In this document: one piece after another, positions 23,019-33,660 of the stretch
Layout of the letters: the number at the start of each line of letters is the position of its first letter
Numbering within the stretch: the stretch's first letter is position 1
NCBI GenBank assembly: GCA_032622095.1
Contig: CP136063.1
Coordinates: 121,972,723 to 122,036,722, forward strand
DNA from: Siphonodentalium dalli
Taxonomy: Eukaryota; Mollusca; Scaphopoda; Gadilida; Siphonodentaliidae
Direction: 5' to 3'
DNA: 64,000 nucleotides
Position numbers and translations under genes: made by a program
Notes under the pieces: generated by a model
The model's database searches: none
What the model saw: the letters and a program-made list of their open reading frames with translations, nothing else
What the model was told of the DNA's origin: nothing

Positions 23019-23359
23019 TGAATTATTCAGTTGGCGATTATCGCAATATGATAGGGGAACACTACAACGTTCGTACTCAGATTTCACCAATTTTTGTACC
23101 TATAGCTTGCCTGTCCTAAGTTTCACGGGAAAATGTCTAATTTGATTCTATTTGTCGTTATATATGTATTTATCACCCCATTTATTATTCATTTTCATAA
23201 AAATGAAATAAAACAAGCCGAAGATGATATGTTTAAAATGTTTTAAGCATGAAATTGGCTATAAGTTATCAAAGTACGTTATACTTGTGATAGTTACGTT
23301 ATACACACGGTGATCCCCTATCGTATTGCGATAATCGCCAACCGAATTATCCCCTTCGC
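23019..23359. mobile_element. Inverted-repeat element with about 45-bp arms
   Basis: The left arm (about 23019-23063) contains GTTGGCGATTATCGCAATAT-GATAGGGGA. The right arm (about 23309-23359) contains its complement with about five mismatches. The interior of about 245 bp is AT-rich and non-coding. I could not fix exact ends or a target duplication, so the class is unknown. Confidence 0.75.
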
Positions 23360-24479
23360 ACCATTCATAAAGTAGGAATCCGGACTCCGCAGATGTAGCC
23401 ATTTGCTACACGATACATAAAAAACGTGCGCCGGAATGAGAATCCAATGCCATACTAAGTCACATATCTAACAGATCACTGTCGGGAATTACTAGAAATG
23501 CAATAGATCGAAGAATTTCGCGAGTAACAAACGTGATTTTTAATTTTCCATCGCCAAAATTTTTTTACAAACATAATTTTGTATTGATTATTATTATTAT
23601 ATTTATTTTTTTTGCGATTTTCCTAAGTTGTCGGTGGGTTCGTAACCCAAGCAATTAAATTGCTGTCGCCTAAAAATGTTAATTTTTACATTTTCCTGTG
23701 CCACTTTATATACATATATTGGCGCATTAAAAGAGTTAGAGCCTCCTATTAAAGATGTTCGTTGAATTTAATTGTCAGCTGAATATCGCTTCAAATAAAT
23801 AAATGGGAATACAGAGGGTATTTCTCTTATTATACTATAAGATCTTCCCTAGAAATGAAGAATTGTTGATTCCACTTTACCTTTATAAATGAATCTAAAA
23901 TGCAATTCAGTATATTAAGGAAATGGTTATGAGGAGACATGTCTATGTCAGGCTCTATATCTGACAATGTCCTTGACTGGCACAGAAGATATGGAAACTG
24001 TTTCCTGCTTTACCAGTTCAGAAACAGCAATGATCATATATTGATCATTTTACTGGATCACCATGTGTGCGGTTTTATGGGACCCTATCAATGACTGGAT
24101 GGTAATGGCAATACCAGAGTTCAGACTCTTCATCATCGCTCAATGAGGCCATAAAATGGTTGTGTCCCTATGAGGTCTCCCCATGATTGTCTGTCCAGCC
24201 AGAAGGCATACCATTGAGTGAGTTCAGGCTTACAACAGATGGTTAGCAGTTAATGAGCTAATTGTCAATAAATATCTTACAATTCACACTCAGACTCCCC
24301 CAATAGGATTACTCAAAGTCCAATTTGTGAAGGTATGGTTAGTAAGTGGGGATTATGCCAACATATGTGTTCAAGGAAACATGGGTTGCAATTGAATCCA
24401 ACTATCAACTCTTCAGCAGCTGAGAATGGTGGTTGGACGTTTAATGTATACTGCACCATGAAATAAAATCATGGTTTTC
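23360..24479. other. Unassigned DNA
   Basis: No gene recognised. Confidence 0.5.
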
Positions 24480-24600
24480 CCCCCCCCAAGGCCTTAATTC
24501 AGGGGGGGGGGGGGGGGGTCTGCAATTTTTTTTCGAACACTAGGCGGGGGTGGGTGGGTGGTTCAGCAGCCCGTCTTACACATTTTTTCCTGGCCCTGTA
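24480..24600. repeat. GGGTGGG-type dispersed repeat with G and C tracts
   Basis: A C run near 24480 and a long G run near 24506-24519 border TTTTTTTTCGAACACTAGGC and GGGGGTGGGTGGGTGG. The same ordered words recur near 28100-28240, 29410-29625 and 31830-31975. Confidence 0.65.
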
Positions 24601-24979
24601 AATGTTTTCCTAGAGTCATTTTTCTTCAAAATAATGGGACAAGAGATTTAAAGAATGCTTCTACATGTATTATGTAATAGGTATGCACTTAACTCTTGGT
24701 AGGGGGGTTTGAGTTCACCATCAGTTAAATTGAGTTAATAATGAGGGATGACACCAATGGGTAATAAAAAGTTCAGCTTGCTAAATGTTTTTATCAAGGA
24801 TATATCAATGCACATTGACATGGAAAGGCTCAGATTTAAATAGTTCTAATAAAAATCATTTATTCAACCTGATATTAATGAAATCATAACACTAATAGAT
24901 TCTTCAAATAAATTAAACTCTTCACTGAACTCTTCAAATAAAAATAGGCTATTCAAAAAACCATAATAAAATAAAACAA
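24601..24979. other. Unassigned DNA
   Basis: No feature recognised. Confidence 0.5.
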
Positions 24980-25520
24980 AGGTGTTAAAACAAACTTTGG
25001 CCGATTGCAACGATATTTGGTATATGGGTCTTGGATCACCTCTGGATGGGAGCTGTCAAATTTGAATGATTTTTTTATGAAAAATATGGCTGCTGGCAGC
25101 CATCTTGGATTTTACTCTTTGCATTACTAAATCCTTTAACACACCCTGCAGAGCTTATCCCTCATCCGATCATCACCAACCTTCATATGGATCTTCGGTG
25201 TGGCCTCTCGATGGGTGCCTTACCATTTTTCTCCGAATTTTGTATTAAAAAAAAAAAAGGGCAGCCAGTGGCCATCTTGGATTTGACTCTTTGTATGACC
25301 AAATAATTTAGCACACCTTACAGGTCACATTTCTCATCCAATCATCACCAAACTTCATACGGATCTTCGAAGTGACCTCTAGATGGGAGCCTCCATTTTT
25401 TACCCAATTTTTCTTTTAAACAAACATGAGGGTATCACCCCATCCCCCCTGAATACGAGTTAATTTTGGGGGTGAATCCTGAATACGAGTTAATTTTGGG
25501 GGGTGAATCCTGAATACATG
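24980..25520. repeat. Degenerate AAGATGGCNGCTGGCNGCCAT-type monomers
   Basis: Two to three monomers of roughly 170-190 bp contain the words GGC(T/C)GCTGGCAGCCATCTTGG, ATTTTACTCTTTGCATTACTAAAT and TCATACGGATCTTCG. They are related to the core repeats of HINE-like family 1 at 53,200-55,992. A 33-bp duplication (CCTGAATACGAGTTAATTTT) lies at the right end. No terminal hairpins were found. Confidence 0.65.
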
Positions 25521-25649
25521 TTAAGAAATAATATGCGATAAATGACATACAAATTGACTGTTTTAATATCAGACAGATACAAGCAGAAGTTACATAGACA
25601 CATTATGATGCCGGTCGCGTTATGAGGCCGTTATGATACCATTAATGAT

Positions 25650-26130
25650 GCTTTATGATCAGGGACGTGGCTAGAGGGTTTCCGTTGGGGTCGTGTCCAC
25701 CTTGGGAGATTCCAACTGCACACCCCCCCCCCCTTGAGTCAGAATCAGACCGAATACAAGTTTTGCATAATTCCATTTGCACCCCCCTTGCACCTTCAGT
25801 GTTTAGGCCTAATATCCTATATCTTCATAAACCATGGTTCTATATTCCCGGTATGAGAACATTCAGATATTTTAACCTGAAACATAGCATAAATCCTAAC
25901 ATCTAGTGGTCTAACTCCATACAAATAAATGCACACGGCTACGGGCAAGAGACCACGACACACCGAGCTAACCATTAGTCTGGTCGTTGAAGCATTGGAC
26001 CTAGAACAAATTGTTTACAAGCTGTTTTTGGTGTCATATTGTCGGGAAGAATGTAGGGAACAACATATCCAAAATCCGCTAAAATCCGCTTTGGGGAAAA
26101 TTCTCTATTCAAGATGGCGTCCATAATGTC
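25650..26130 (+). repeat. Dispersed repeat with C tracts, partial copy
   Basis: The segment 25970-26125 (TCTGGTCGTTGAAGC..CTAGAACAAATTGTTT..GAACAACATATCC) is the same sequence as the reverse complement of 30,478-30,612. The left part (GGGACGTGGC..) and its C tracts resemble the other end of that family. Confidence 0.65.
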
Positions 26131-26839
26131 TGTTGTTATCGGAAAATACTGAATTCTGCGGCAGGTGCTCCAATTAATGCCAAATTCGTAATAAATTGAA
26201 ATATACACAAACATTGCTTAGTCGTAAACCATATATGTAGAATAATTTTCCCAAAATGGCCACCAAAATGGACAAAATCGAATGAAATTTACATTTAGTG
26301 CAAAATTGAATAGCTAGTCCTATACGAGTGAACAAACGCTCGAATATTGCGAGGAAGACTGACTACAAGTATAAGAGAAACTTTTGATTAGAGATGTACG
26401 AATTCTCTCTGATGTATCTCACGAGAGAGCAAGCGAAATCAGGGTCTTGTGGAACGGTTAAATCTGGACTTTTGGGTGTCCAGAAATGGAAAAATGACGC
26501 AGTTTTATCTGTACCGCTAATCTTGAATCGTGTGATATATGTGTAATTAAACAGCTAAACGGGATTTAGTAAGGTTGTATTGACTATGCGGCCTTTCTCT
26601 AGAAGCAGAAATATATGTATTCAGAGCAGTCTCACGAATGAGACCGATCACCATTTATTTTGATATCTACGGTATAAAACCTTAAAAAATTAATTGCTAT
26701 AAAACGGTATGAATTATGTTCATATTGTACTGGGGAGAATGCGTAGATCCTATTGTACGTTTCTCAAAATAGTAGTTATAGTTGCCTCAGATCAAGTGAT
26801 AAAACACGAATATTTCGCTTTTATCACAAGAATGCGTGA
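26131..26839. other. Unassigned DNA
   Basis: No feature recognised. Confidence 0.5.
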
Positions 26840-26848
26840 TGGTGTACC

Positions 26849-27782
26849 TAGTCCAAGTCTTCTCGTACTAAAACTAGCTAAGATTTTGGGATGGAGATGC
26901 TAGTATTTAGTCCGAGTTCCAGGCCCATGCATTCCTATGACACGAGTTACGCCCAGGATCTGTGGCGGGAATCTGTGGTGTATTTTACTCGATTTACCTA
27001 ACAAAGCAATACATGATGCTATATACATCGGAAAGAGTGACATCTTATGGTCATAATGGTGTATAATAATCTAACTTTAATGTTAAATTACACATAGAAT
27101 ATTCTGGTTGATTGCCACAAACATCGTTGTTTTTTCTGTTTGTTTACTTAACTGAAAGCCGAACTCAGGTTCCGAAGAACTTCGGCATTGTCCGGTGTTT
27201 GTTTTGGCCGAGACAAATTTCGATACAAACAAAATGGCGGCCCCCATGATATTCTAATGCTCATTGTGTTTACACTGTTTTAAACTGTGAGATGGTTGTA
27301 ATTCCCGTAATTTATTTAATGTATTACATTTATATCTTCAATATGTATTTAATCTATGTATTTATTTATTTATTGTCACGTATAATTACGATTACAATGG
27401 AGAATTCATCGTGCGTGGTTGATTTAAAATCTACGGAATATTTCACCGGAAAATGCCGAACGCAGTTCGCAAGGTCAACTGAGTTCGCATACTTTAAAAA
27501 ATATGTAAACACTGCGGCAAATGTTTCTTTTCACATTAAATTACCGCTTTCAATTCACAACCGATGTGGGTTTCAGATCAAATAGCATGTCTTCTGCGGA
27601 AACTATCCGTTTATTGTAGCAATTGTGATATTTGATTTCATATAATTGTGGTTTTATTTGAGCGGGTCACTAACGCTTTAATAAGTCATGTCATAGGAAT
27701 GCATGGGCCTGGAACTCGGACTAAATACTAGCATCTCCATCCCAAAATCTTAGCTAGTTTTAGTACGAGAAGACTTGGACTA
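26849..27782. mobile_element. Non-autonomous DNA transposon, perfect 94-bp TIRs, 9-bp TSD
   Basis: The arms 26849-26942 (start TAGTCCAAGTCTTCTCGTAC) and 27689-27782 are exact reverse complements. The host sequence TGGTGTACC is present immediately outside both ends (26840-26848 and 27783-27791), an exact 9-bp target-site duplication. The interior of 746 bp has no transposase. A 97-codon open frame (27292-27585) is unrecognised. A 9-bp duplication with long inverted repeats fits a Mutator-like (MULE) or Merlin-type non-autonomous element. Identical arms and an intact duplication suggest recent movement. Confidence 0.93.
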
Positions 27783-27792
27783 TGGTGTACCA

Positions 27793-28099
27793 TGAACTAA
27801 ATTTATTAAATCACAAATGAGTACCATAGACTGTCTTCAATAAATTCAAAACTTGACCAAAATTGTCTACATAATCTGTGACAGAGACTGTGTTTATACC
27901 TGGAAATTATATTTGGTTCAATTCACCAAGGCCACATCTATGCGAAACTTATATTACTACGTTGTCTTCAACCGCATCACCGCGTTTACCCATTTTCCAT
28001 AATGTTACACATGTCTGTTGCACACAGAACCACAACTAACAATATTGGGTGAATGTTCAACGTTGGAATAACATCTTAAACGATGATCACCTGATATTT
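27793..28099. other. Unassigned DNA
   Basis: No feature recognised. Confidence 0.5.
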
Positions 28100-28240
28100 A
28101 GCACGATTACGTGGGTGGTACAGGGGGGGGGGGGTCGGAAAAAAATTCCAGGCACGTATATATGATGGGGTGGGTGGGTGTCTCTCGGGTCCAAAAAGCA
28201 GTTTTTTCCATATGCCAAATTTTTTTTCCATTCCTGCTAT
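28100..28240. repeat. GGGTGGG-type dispersed repeat fragment
   Basis: A G run precedes TCGGAAAAAAATTCCAGGCA, and GGGGTGGGTGGGTGTC follows. It is the same family as 29,410-29,625, where both word groups recur in opposite orientation. Confidence 0.65.
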
Positions 28241-28925
28241 TGAGTGTTATTTTGATGTGTTTTGAACAGAAACAGGTCATATATAGTTAATAGTAATGCT
28301 ATACTATATATAGAGGTTATCAGATGTTGGATCAGTTGCACAATGGCCAACAATAACCCAAATTCAACTTGATAGAACTGGAAACTGCGCTATTGGAAAA
28401 ATAAAATTTAATCAGGATTCCATCTACTGATACAACAAAATAAGAATAACTATGCAGAACTCAGCTGAAAATAAGCAATATGTGACATGGAAATAAAGAT
28501 ATAATAAATAATGGAATAAAATAGACTTTTCACAACGTTAAACATAAAATCTTAACAAATAAATTGAAGGCCAGCCGGGCCAGCTTGAACAATTTCAAAT
28601 TGTTTTCCAATTTAATGTGGATCAGCTTGTAATGTTGATCACAGTAACAAAGATTTTATCGTCACTGATATCGTGAGCAAAAAAGAAGTGAGATTGGGCT
28701 ATCCATCCATATTATTACCAATTATTACGAAGCCTATTACTTCAGGCAGTGGCTACCAGCCTGCCATTACACGCTATAACATGTTTCCTCAGTTCTGGTT
28801 TCTGAGATGCCCCAAGAAGAGTCACGCGGGTATATCATGGTTGTGTTTGGTATTCAAACTGGGATAAACTGGGATGAACAGTTGTATTTCCACATGTTTT
28901 GATAAACAATTTGGTTCCAGCAATA
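28241..28925. other. Unassigned DNA
   Basis: No feature recognised up to the TA duplication bordering the next MITE. Confidence 0.5.
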
Positions 28926-29094
28926 CAGTAATGCCCTAATTAAACGACTCCATATAAACCACAGCAGAATAATGGGTAATTTTTCAGGGGAGAGCTTTCC
29001 GATGAATGACAACAAGCCATATTTCCAACTAAATCCTGACAAATTACCCATTATTTTGCTGTGGTTATGGAGTCAATTAATTAGGGCATTACTG
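28926..29094. mobile_element. CAGTAATGCCC MITE, copy 2, TA-flanked
   Basis: The ends CAGTAATGCCC and GGGCATTACTG are flanked by TA on both sides (28924-28925 and 29095-29096). The element is a shortened hairpin: part of the left arm is missing before GGGGAGAGCTTTCCGATGAA. This copy best defines the family boundaries. TA duplication and a CAGT terminus fit Tc1/mariner. Confidence 0.93.
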
Positions 29095-29409
29095 TATATC
29101 ACATAGCAAATATCAATATATCAAATAATCTGAAATTTGTTGTACCGGTACCATGTATTCTGTAGAATACTCAAATGTGTTTATGTGACTAGATCATGTG
29201 ACTATATATGATGAAAATGAATGTTAATAAAAACTTTGGCACTCTGCCTATATATCCCTAGAAATGTGATTATGTTGACACATTTCTTGATTAATGACAC
29301 TTATATGATAAATTCAAATAGTATCGTTATCTCATTATGCACTGTTCTATTCAAATATCGCGCAATAAATTATGATAATGCAGAATAATCAGCTATTTGG
29401 TTGCTCAAT
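29095..29409. other. Unassigned DNA
   Basis: No feature recognised. Confidence 0.5.
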
Positions 29410-29589
29410 TGATAATTTATGGGGGTGGGTGTCCAAAACTGACCGGAAAAAAATTCCTGAAAAGGAAAAAAAGGGTGGGTGTCCAAAATTGCCTGGAAAA
29501 AAAGGCCGGAAACGGAAGAAATTGGGTGGGTGGGTCCCCCGAGGCCGGAAAAAATTTAAATGATCATACGTGCCTGGAAATTTTTTCCG

Positions 29590-29625
<36 letters not shown>
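29410..29625. repeat. GGGTGGG-type repeat ending in a run of 33 C
   Basis: Three approximate units of GGGTGGGTGTCCAAAA(C/T)TG..GGAAAAAAA are followed by CGTGCCTGGAAATTTTTTCC and an uninterrupted C33 run (29591-29623). Open frames here are by-products of low complexity. Confidence 0.75.
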
Positions 29626-30477
29626 GTGGTAATGGTAATATATTTTCAAACAAAAATATACTGAAAACTAATAGTGTGCATTGCGCTGTAGCTTATTCTA
29701 GTTGTAAAGTGGCCACTGAAGTAATTTTAACAAAATTGTCTACTAAGAAACCGGGTTGGCAGCAGAATGAAAATTAGTCTTACATACAATGTACTATGTA
29801 GTCTTTTTGACCTGGTGAGATTCGGTGCTAATCCATTGAAGATATGAGTGTTTCTTTACAGTATAATAACCATGCATTGCGACATACGTGTATCGTTTAT
29901 TATCACCGGGAGTGTTGACAATTCCGGAAATATAACTAGTATTTATACCTCTAAGAGTATGCACTTAAATTTCGGCATTGCATTCAATATTTAATCACCA
30001 TGCCGAATGAAACTACCACGCACTGTGAGGCGAAACATTAGTTCGTGTGTTGCATGCACGAGCTATTTTTGTTTTGCCCAACAGTTGGATGTTGGATAAG
30101 CAGAACACCCAAACGTTAAAGACGTAAATCATTGGGGGGTTGACTTGCTGTGCAGTGACCGATGATCCTTCAGATTGATCTGTTTTTATGATGTGTGTAC
30201 CTTTAAAGATATTTAACAACCGACTTGTATATTGCCAATACGTATTTCACTCTTATGTAGTTACCCAATATGTTGCTTTCTACGTGGTATGGTTTGGAGT
30301 TGCGGCCATTTTGACAGCTATTTCATGGCCACGATTGTATAATTTTCTGTCTGTGTCACTCTACTCGCTCCCCGCATTCTAATTTAACACAAACTGATAT
30401 AACGGCATAATTCTGATGCCACTATATATCGTATAATGACGTATATCGAGAACTGATGTAGTATAGACAACCATGTT
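29626..30477. other. Unassigned DNA
   Basis: No feature recognised. Confidence 0.5.
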
Positions 30478-31365
30478 GGACGCCATCGTGGATAACAAAG
30501 TTTCCCCATCGCGGATTTTTGATATGTTGTTCCTGATGCTTTTCCGCGTCGAATGACACCGAAACAATTTGTTCTAGGTTCACCTCAAAATCGAGTCTCA
30601 ACGACCAGACTACATCGTTGTTCGGCCGGTGTGAGAAAATTTTGAAATTTGAACAAGAAAAGCGCAAATCCTAGCATCCAGACTGGCCTCAACTAAAGCT
30701 TTCCTATAGTGTTGGAAATTTCAAACCTCATACTCCCCCTAAGGTCAGGAAAATTCTCCAACTGATGACCACAAGTTTGACCAAATGTAGTACAATATTG
30801 TTAAACTTATTAGCATTTTTGTATTGACCACAGGGGAGAGATAATGACACACCGGGCCGACCATGGTTCGGCCCGGTGTGCGAAAAAATTGTAATCTGAA
30901 CAAGAAAATCGCAAAATCCTAGCATCTAGACTAGCGTCAAGCATTCTTAGAGTTGGAAATTTCAAACCTGACACCCCACTTAGGTTGGAAAATTTACAAC
31001 TGATGACAATTCCAATGCCAATGTTGACCAAATGTATGAGAATATTGTTTTCTTAAATTAACTAGCAGTTTTTGACTGGCCACGGGGGAGGGACCAGGAC
31101 ACAAGATTTCCAAGTGTTGGAAATTTACAACCTGTCACCCCCCCCTGAGGTTGGAAAATTTCCAACTGATGACCATTTCAGTCCAAAATTTTGACAAAAA
31201 ATAGGAAAATATGCAAATATTGGTCCAATTAATTAATTAATTAATTAATTCCCCCCAATAAATTGTTTGAAAATCAAACTACAAGAACATATTTCAACCT
31301 ATTTTGACCAAAGTTGGGGGTGAAACCCCCCCCCCCCTGTTGCCACGTCTCTGTTTATGATGGCC
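30478..31365 (-). repeat. Dispersed repeat with C tracts, longest copy
   Basis: Read on the minus strand it runs GACGTGGCAACAGGGG.., TTTGATTTTCAAACAATTTA, TTGGACCAATATTTGCATAT, ACTGAAATGGTCATCAGTTG, GGGGGTGACAGGTTG. This matches 17,570-17,935 in order. The tail (TCTGGTCGTTGAG..CTAGAACAAATTGTTT..GAACAACATATC) matches 25,970-26,125. Inside, a segment of about 230 bp is present twice (near 30,660-30,830 and 30,890-31,080), each with ACACCGGGCCGA or ACACCGGCCGAA nearby. An (AATT)n-like stretch lies near 31,230. Confidence 0.7.
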
Positions 31366-31447
31366 GAATATGCCCAAGAAGCTATTCTACGCACTCATTA
31401 ATACAGATAACTAGCACAAAATATTACTTTGCGCCATCAAAACCTGC

Positions 31448-31529
31448 GTCCAAGATGTTTTGCTTGAACCCGAATACCAGTTAATTCGGTCCAAGATGTT
31501 TTGCTTGAACCCGAATACCAGTTAATTCG
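31448..31529. repeat. Exact 41-bp tandem duplication
   Basis: GTCCAAGATGTTTTGCTTGA-type sequence starts at 31448 and again at 31489, with both copies identical. Confidence 0.93.
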
Positions 31530-31583
31530 GGGGTATGAATCCCGCGTACGGCTTCAAAACACCCTGAATCCCGCGTACCGGAA

Positions 31584-31619
<36 letters not shown>

Positions 31620-31690
31620 GATACCCTCAAACATGGCCACCAGCAGCCATCTTGGATTTCAAATGTCAATCCATCAGCATACTCTACAGC
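31530..31690. repeat. Repeat with a run of 34 G
   Basis: The segment ATCCCGCGTAC occurs twice, before an uninterrupted G run (31584-31617). Then GGCCACCAGCAGCCATCTTG follows, which is the core word of the AAGATGGC monomer family. Confidence 0.75.
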
Positions 31691-31829
31691 CCACATTTAT
31701 TGGACAATTGTTTGAAACTTTACAGTTTTGTTGGTAAATATAAAGTAGGAATGCTTCTATAATCATGATACGGAACATTCATCAGATAAGATCAGGAAAA
31801 CTGAGTAAAATAGTCATTTGAAGCACTTT

Positions 31830-31975
31830 GGAAGGGGTGGGTCCCTATCCCAGAATCGGAAAAAAAATAAAATTTAGGGGGTGGTGGGTATCCAGAGGGC
31901 GGAAAAAATTAAAAAGCGCCTAGTGTCCGGAAATTTTTTCCTGAACCCCCTGGAACCCCCGCTTAATTCATATTA
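31830..31975. repeat. GGGTGGG-type dispersed repeat fragment
   Basis: GGGGTGGGTCCC, GGGGGTGGTGGGTATCC, CGGAAAAAATTAAAAA and CCGGAAATTTTTTCCTGAAC recapitulate the order seen at 29,410-29,625. Confidence 0.65.
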
Positions 31976-32552
31976 AAATAGTCACTTGCATCACGTTGAA
32001 CAATCCAGATCAAGAGGGTGCAATTTTAAGTTATTTGTGTTTATTAATTTTTAACACAATATGGTTTTCTTTAGTGGATTGTATCACTGGTTCATCTGCT
32101 ATATAGGGCCATATCACAATGTTGACACAAGTGTTATTGTTGGAGGAAGGGCATGATCACAGTTGGTTATATTCACTGGGAATTAGATCATTTCCTTGGA
32201 AGTTGAAACCACCAACTCTCCCAAGCAGCTGATACACTATTCAGGGTGCCTTAATTCTCACAAGTTGGGCACAAATCAACATACAATAATAGTTGCAAGA
32301 CCAAATTAAATAACTTTATTACAGCTATTAATATGACACAAACCAGAAGTACCAAAGGCACCAGAAGCAAACAAGGGCAAGGGGAGGCTCCCTTGGATAG
32401 GTGACCATATGGCAATTCTGGATGCTGCATTCTAACTTTTGGTGCGACTTCCACATTTCTCTCTCTCTCTCTAGTACTGTTTATTAATACACAACTATAT
32501 ATTGCTATATTAAATAATAAATTTTTTAACAAGAGCATCGCAAAGGCATGGC
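31976..32552. other. Unassigned DNA
   Basis: No gene recognised. A short (CT)n run lies near 32457-32473. Confidence 0.5.
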
Positions 32553-32945
32553 AAAATACGCCAGTGGTAATTCCAACAGGGCCATAACTCTGGTGATAAT
32601 TGGTGGTCAGAACCCAATTTCGAACTTGACCTGTATTTTGGGCTAGTAAAATCACAAACCAGATTTCATTCCATTCAGTTCAGACTTTAGTAAAGTTATT
32701 ATATGGAAACAATGGAGTACAAATTCCAACAAAAAGGGCCGTAACTCTGGTGAAAATTGGCGGGCAGAACCCAAGTTCGAACTTGACCTGTATTTTGTGA
32801 TAGTAAAGCCGCATAACAATTTTCATTCCATTCAGTTTAGACTTACTAAAGTTATCATCTGGAAATGAAAAATGCGAGCGGACAGACGACGGACAGACCA
32901 ATAACGTAATACGTCCCGTTATATAAAAATGGGCATTTATAAAGT
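32553..32945. repeat. Dimer of GGGCCATAACTCTGGTG core monomers with GACGGACAGAC tail
   Basis: Two monomers about 165 bp apart share GGGCC(A/G)TAACTCTGGTGA, CGAACTTGACCTGTATTTTG and TTCATTCCATTCAGTT. They are followed by GCGGACAGACGACGGACAGA. This order (core monomers, then a GGAC-rich tail) is that of HINE-like family 2 at 41,957-43,445, although the terminal hairpins are not recognisable here. Confidence 0.7.
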
Positions 32946-33660
32946 AAAATTTCCAGATGAACAAAGATGAATAACTCTAGAATGGAAAATCCAAACAAAA
33001 CACTTGAACACTCTATTGGATGTTCTCGTAGTGGTGAATATCCACACCAAATTTAATTGAGATCAGACAACTGGTGATTGAGATATCTGCTCGGACAGAT
33101 GGACAAATGGACAACTCAGGATCAGATACATGTAATCCAGAATACCACCATATCCCTTGGTCATGTGTGTAAAAAAATTATATTTCCATTTCAAGAAAGA
33201 AGAGTAAATCTGGAACAGAGAATGCAAGCAACATCACTTGACACTCGGAAGTGAACGCATTATTAATCTAATGGACAGGCCATGTAACGATTGCATATTT
33301 ACACTCCCATTTTGTTATTACTTTTTAATAACTTCATTAGAAATTGTGAATATTTTAATAGTTGTTTTTGCTTTCTAAATGAAGTACATGTACAAAATGA
33401 GAATAATTTGCTCCAATGGCAAAGAAAGGCTTCAGAATTTCAATGTTGCAAAAAAATTAAATGTAATCATCAGACCATGACCAAAATCAAACTTGGCCTG
33501 TGTCTTCTCAAATGTGATTGCTCATTTAGTTATCAACCGGACAACCCAAAAATGAAGATTTCTAAGTCGAAAAAGAGGCATACCTCCATTAAAAATCATC
33601 AGACCATGACCAATTTCGAACCTGAGCTGCATGTTCTCAAATAATGACTACAAAGCAAAT
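32946..33660. repeat. Very degenerate core-monomer remnants
   Basis: ATCATCAGACCATGACCAA occurs near 33467 and 33595, about 128 bp apart, with TTCTAAGTCGAAAAAGAGGC-like text between. GATCAGACAACTGG..GGACAGATGGACAAATGGACA near 33,060-33,115 resembles another tail. A 117-codon open frame here (33291-33644) is repeat-derived. Confidence 0.5.

Noticed and set aside
29397-29777. Proline- and glycine-rich proteins near the C33 run
   Set aside because: Poly-proline or poly-glycine here is translated homopolymer DNA.
32251-32655. 134-codon minus-strand open frame as a gene
   Set aside because: Its left part overlaps the GGGCCATAACTCTGG core monomers and the rest is low-complexity hydrophobic sequence without a domain.
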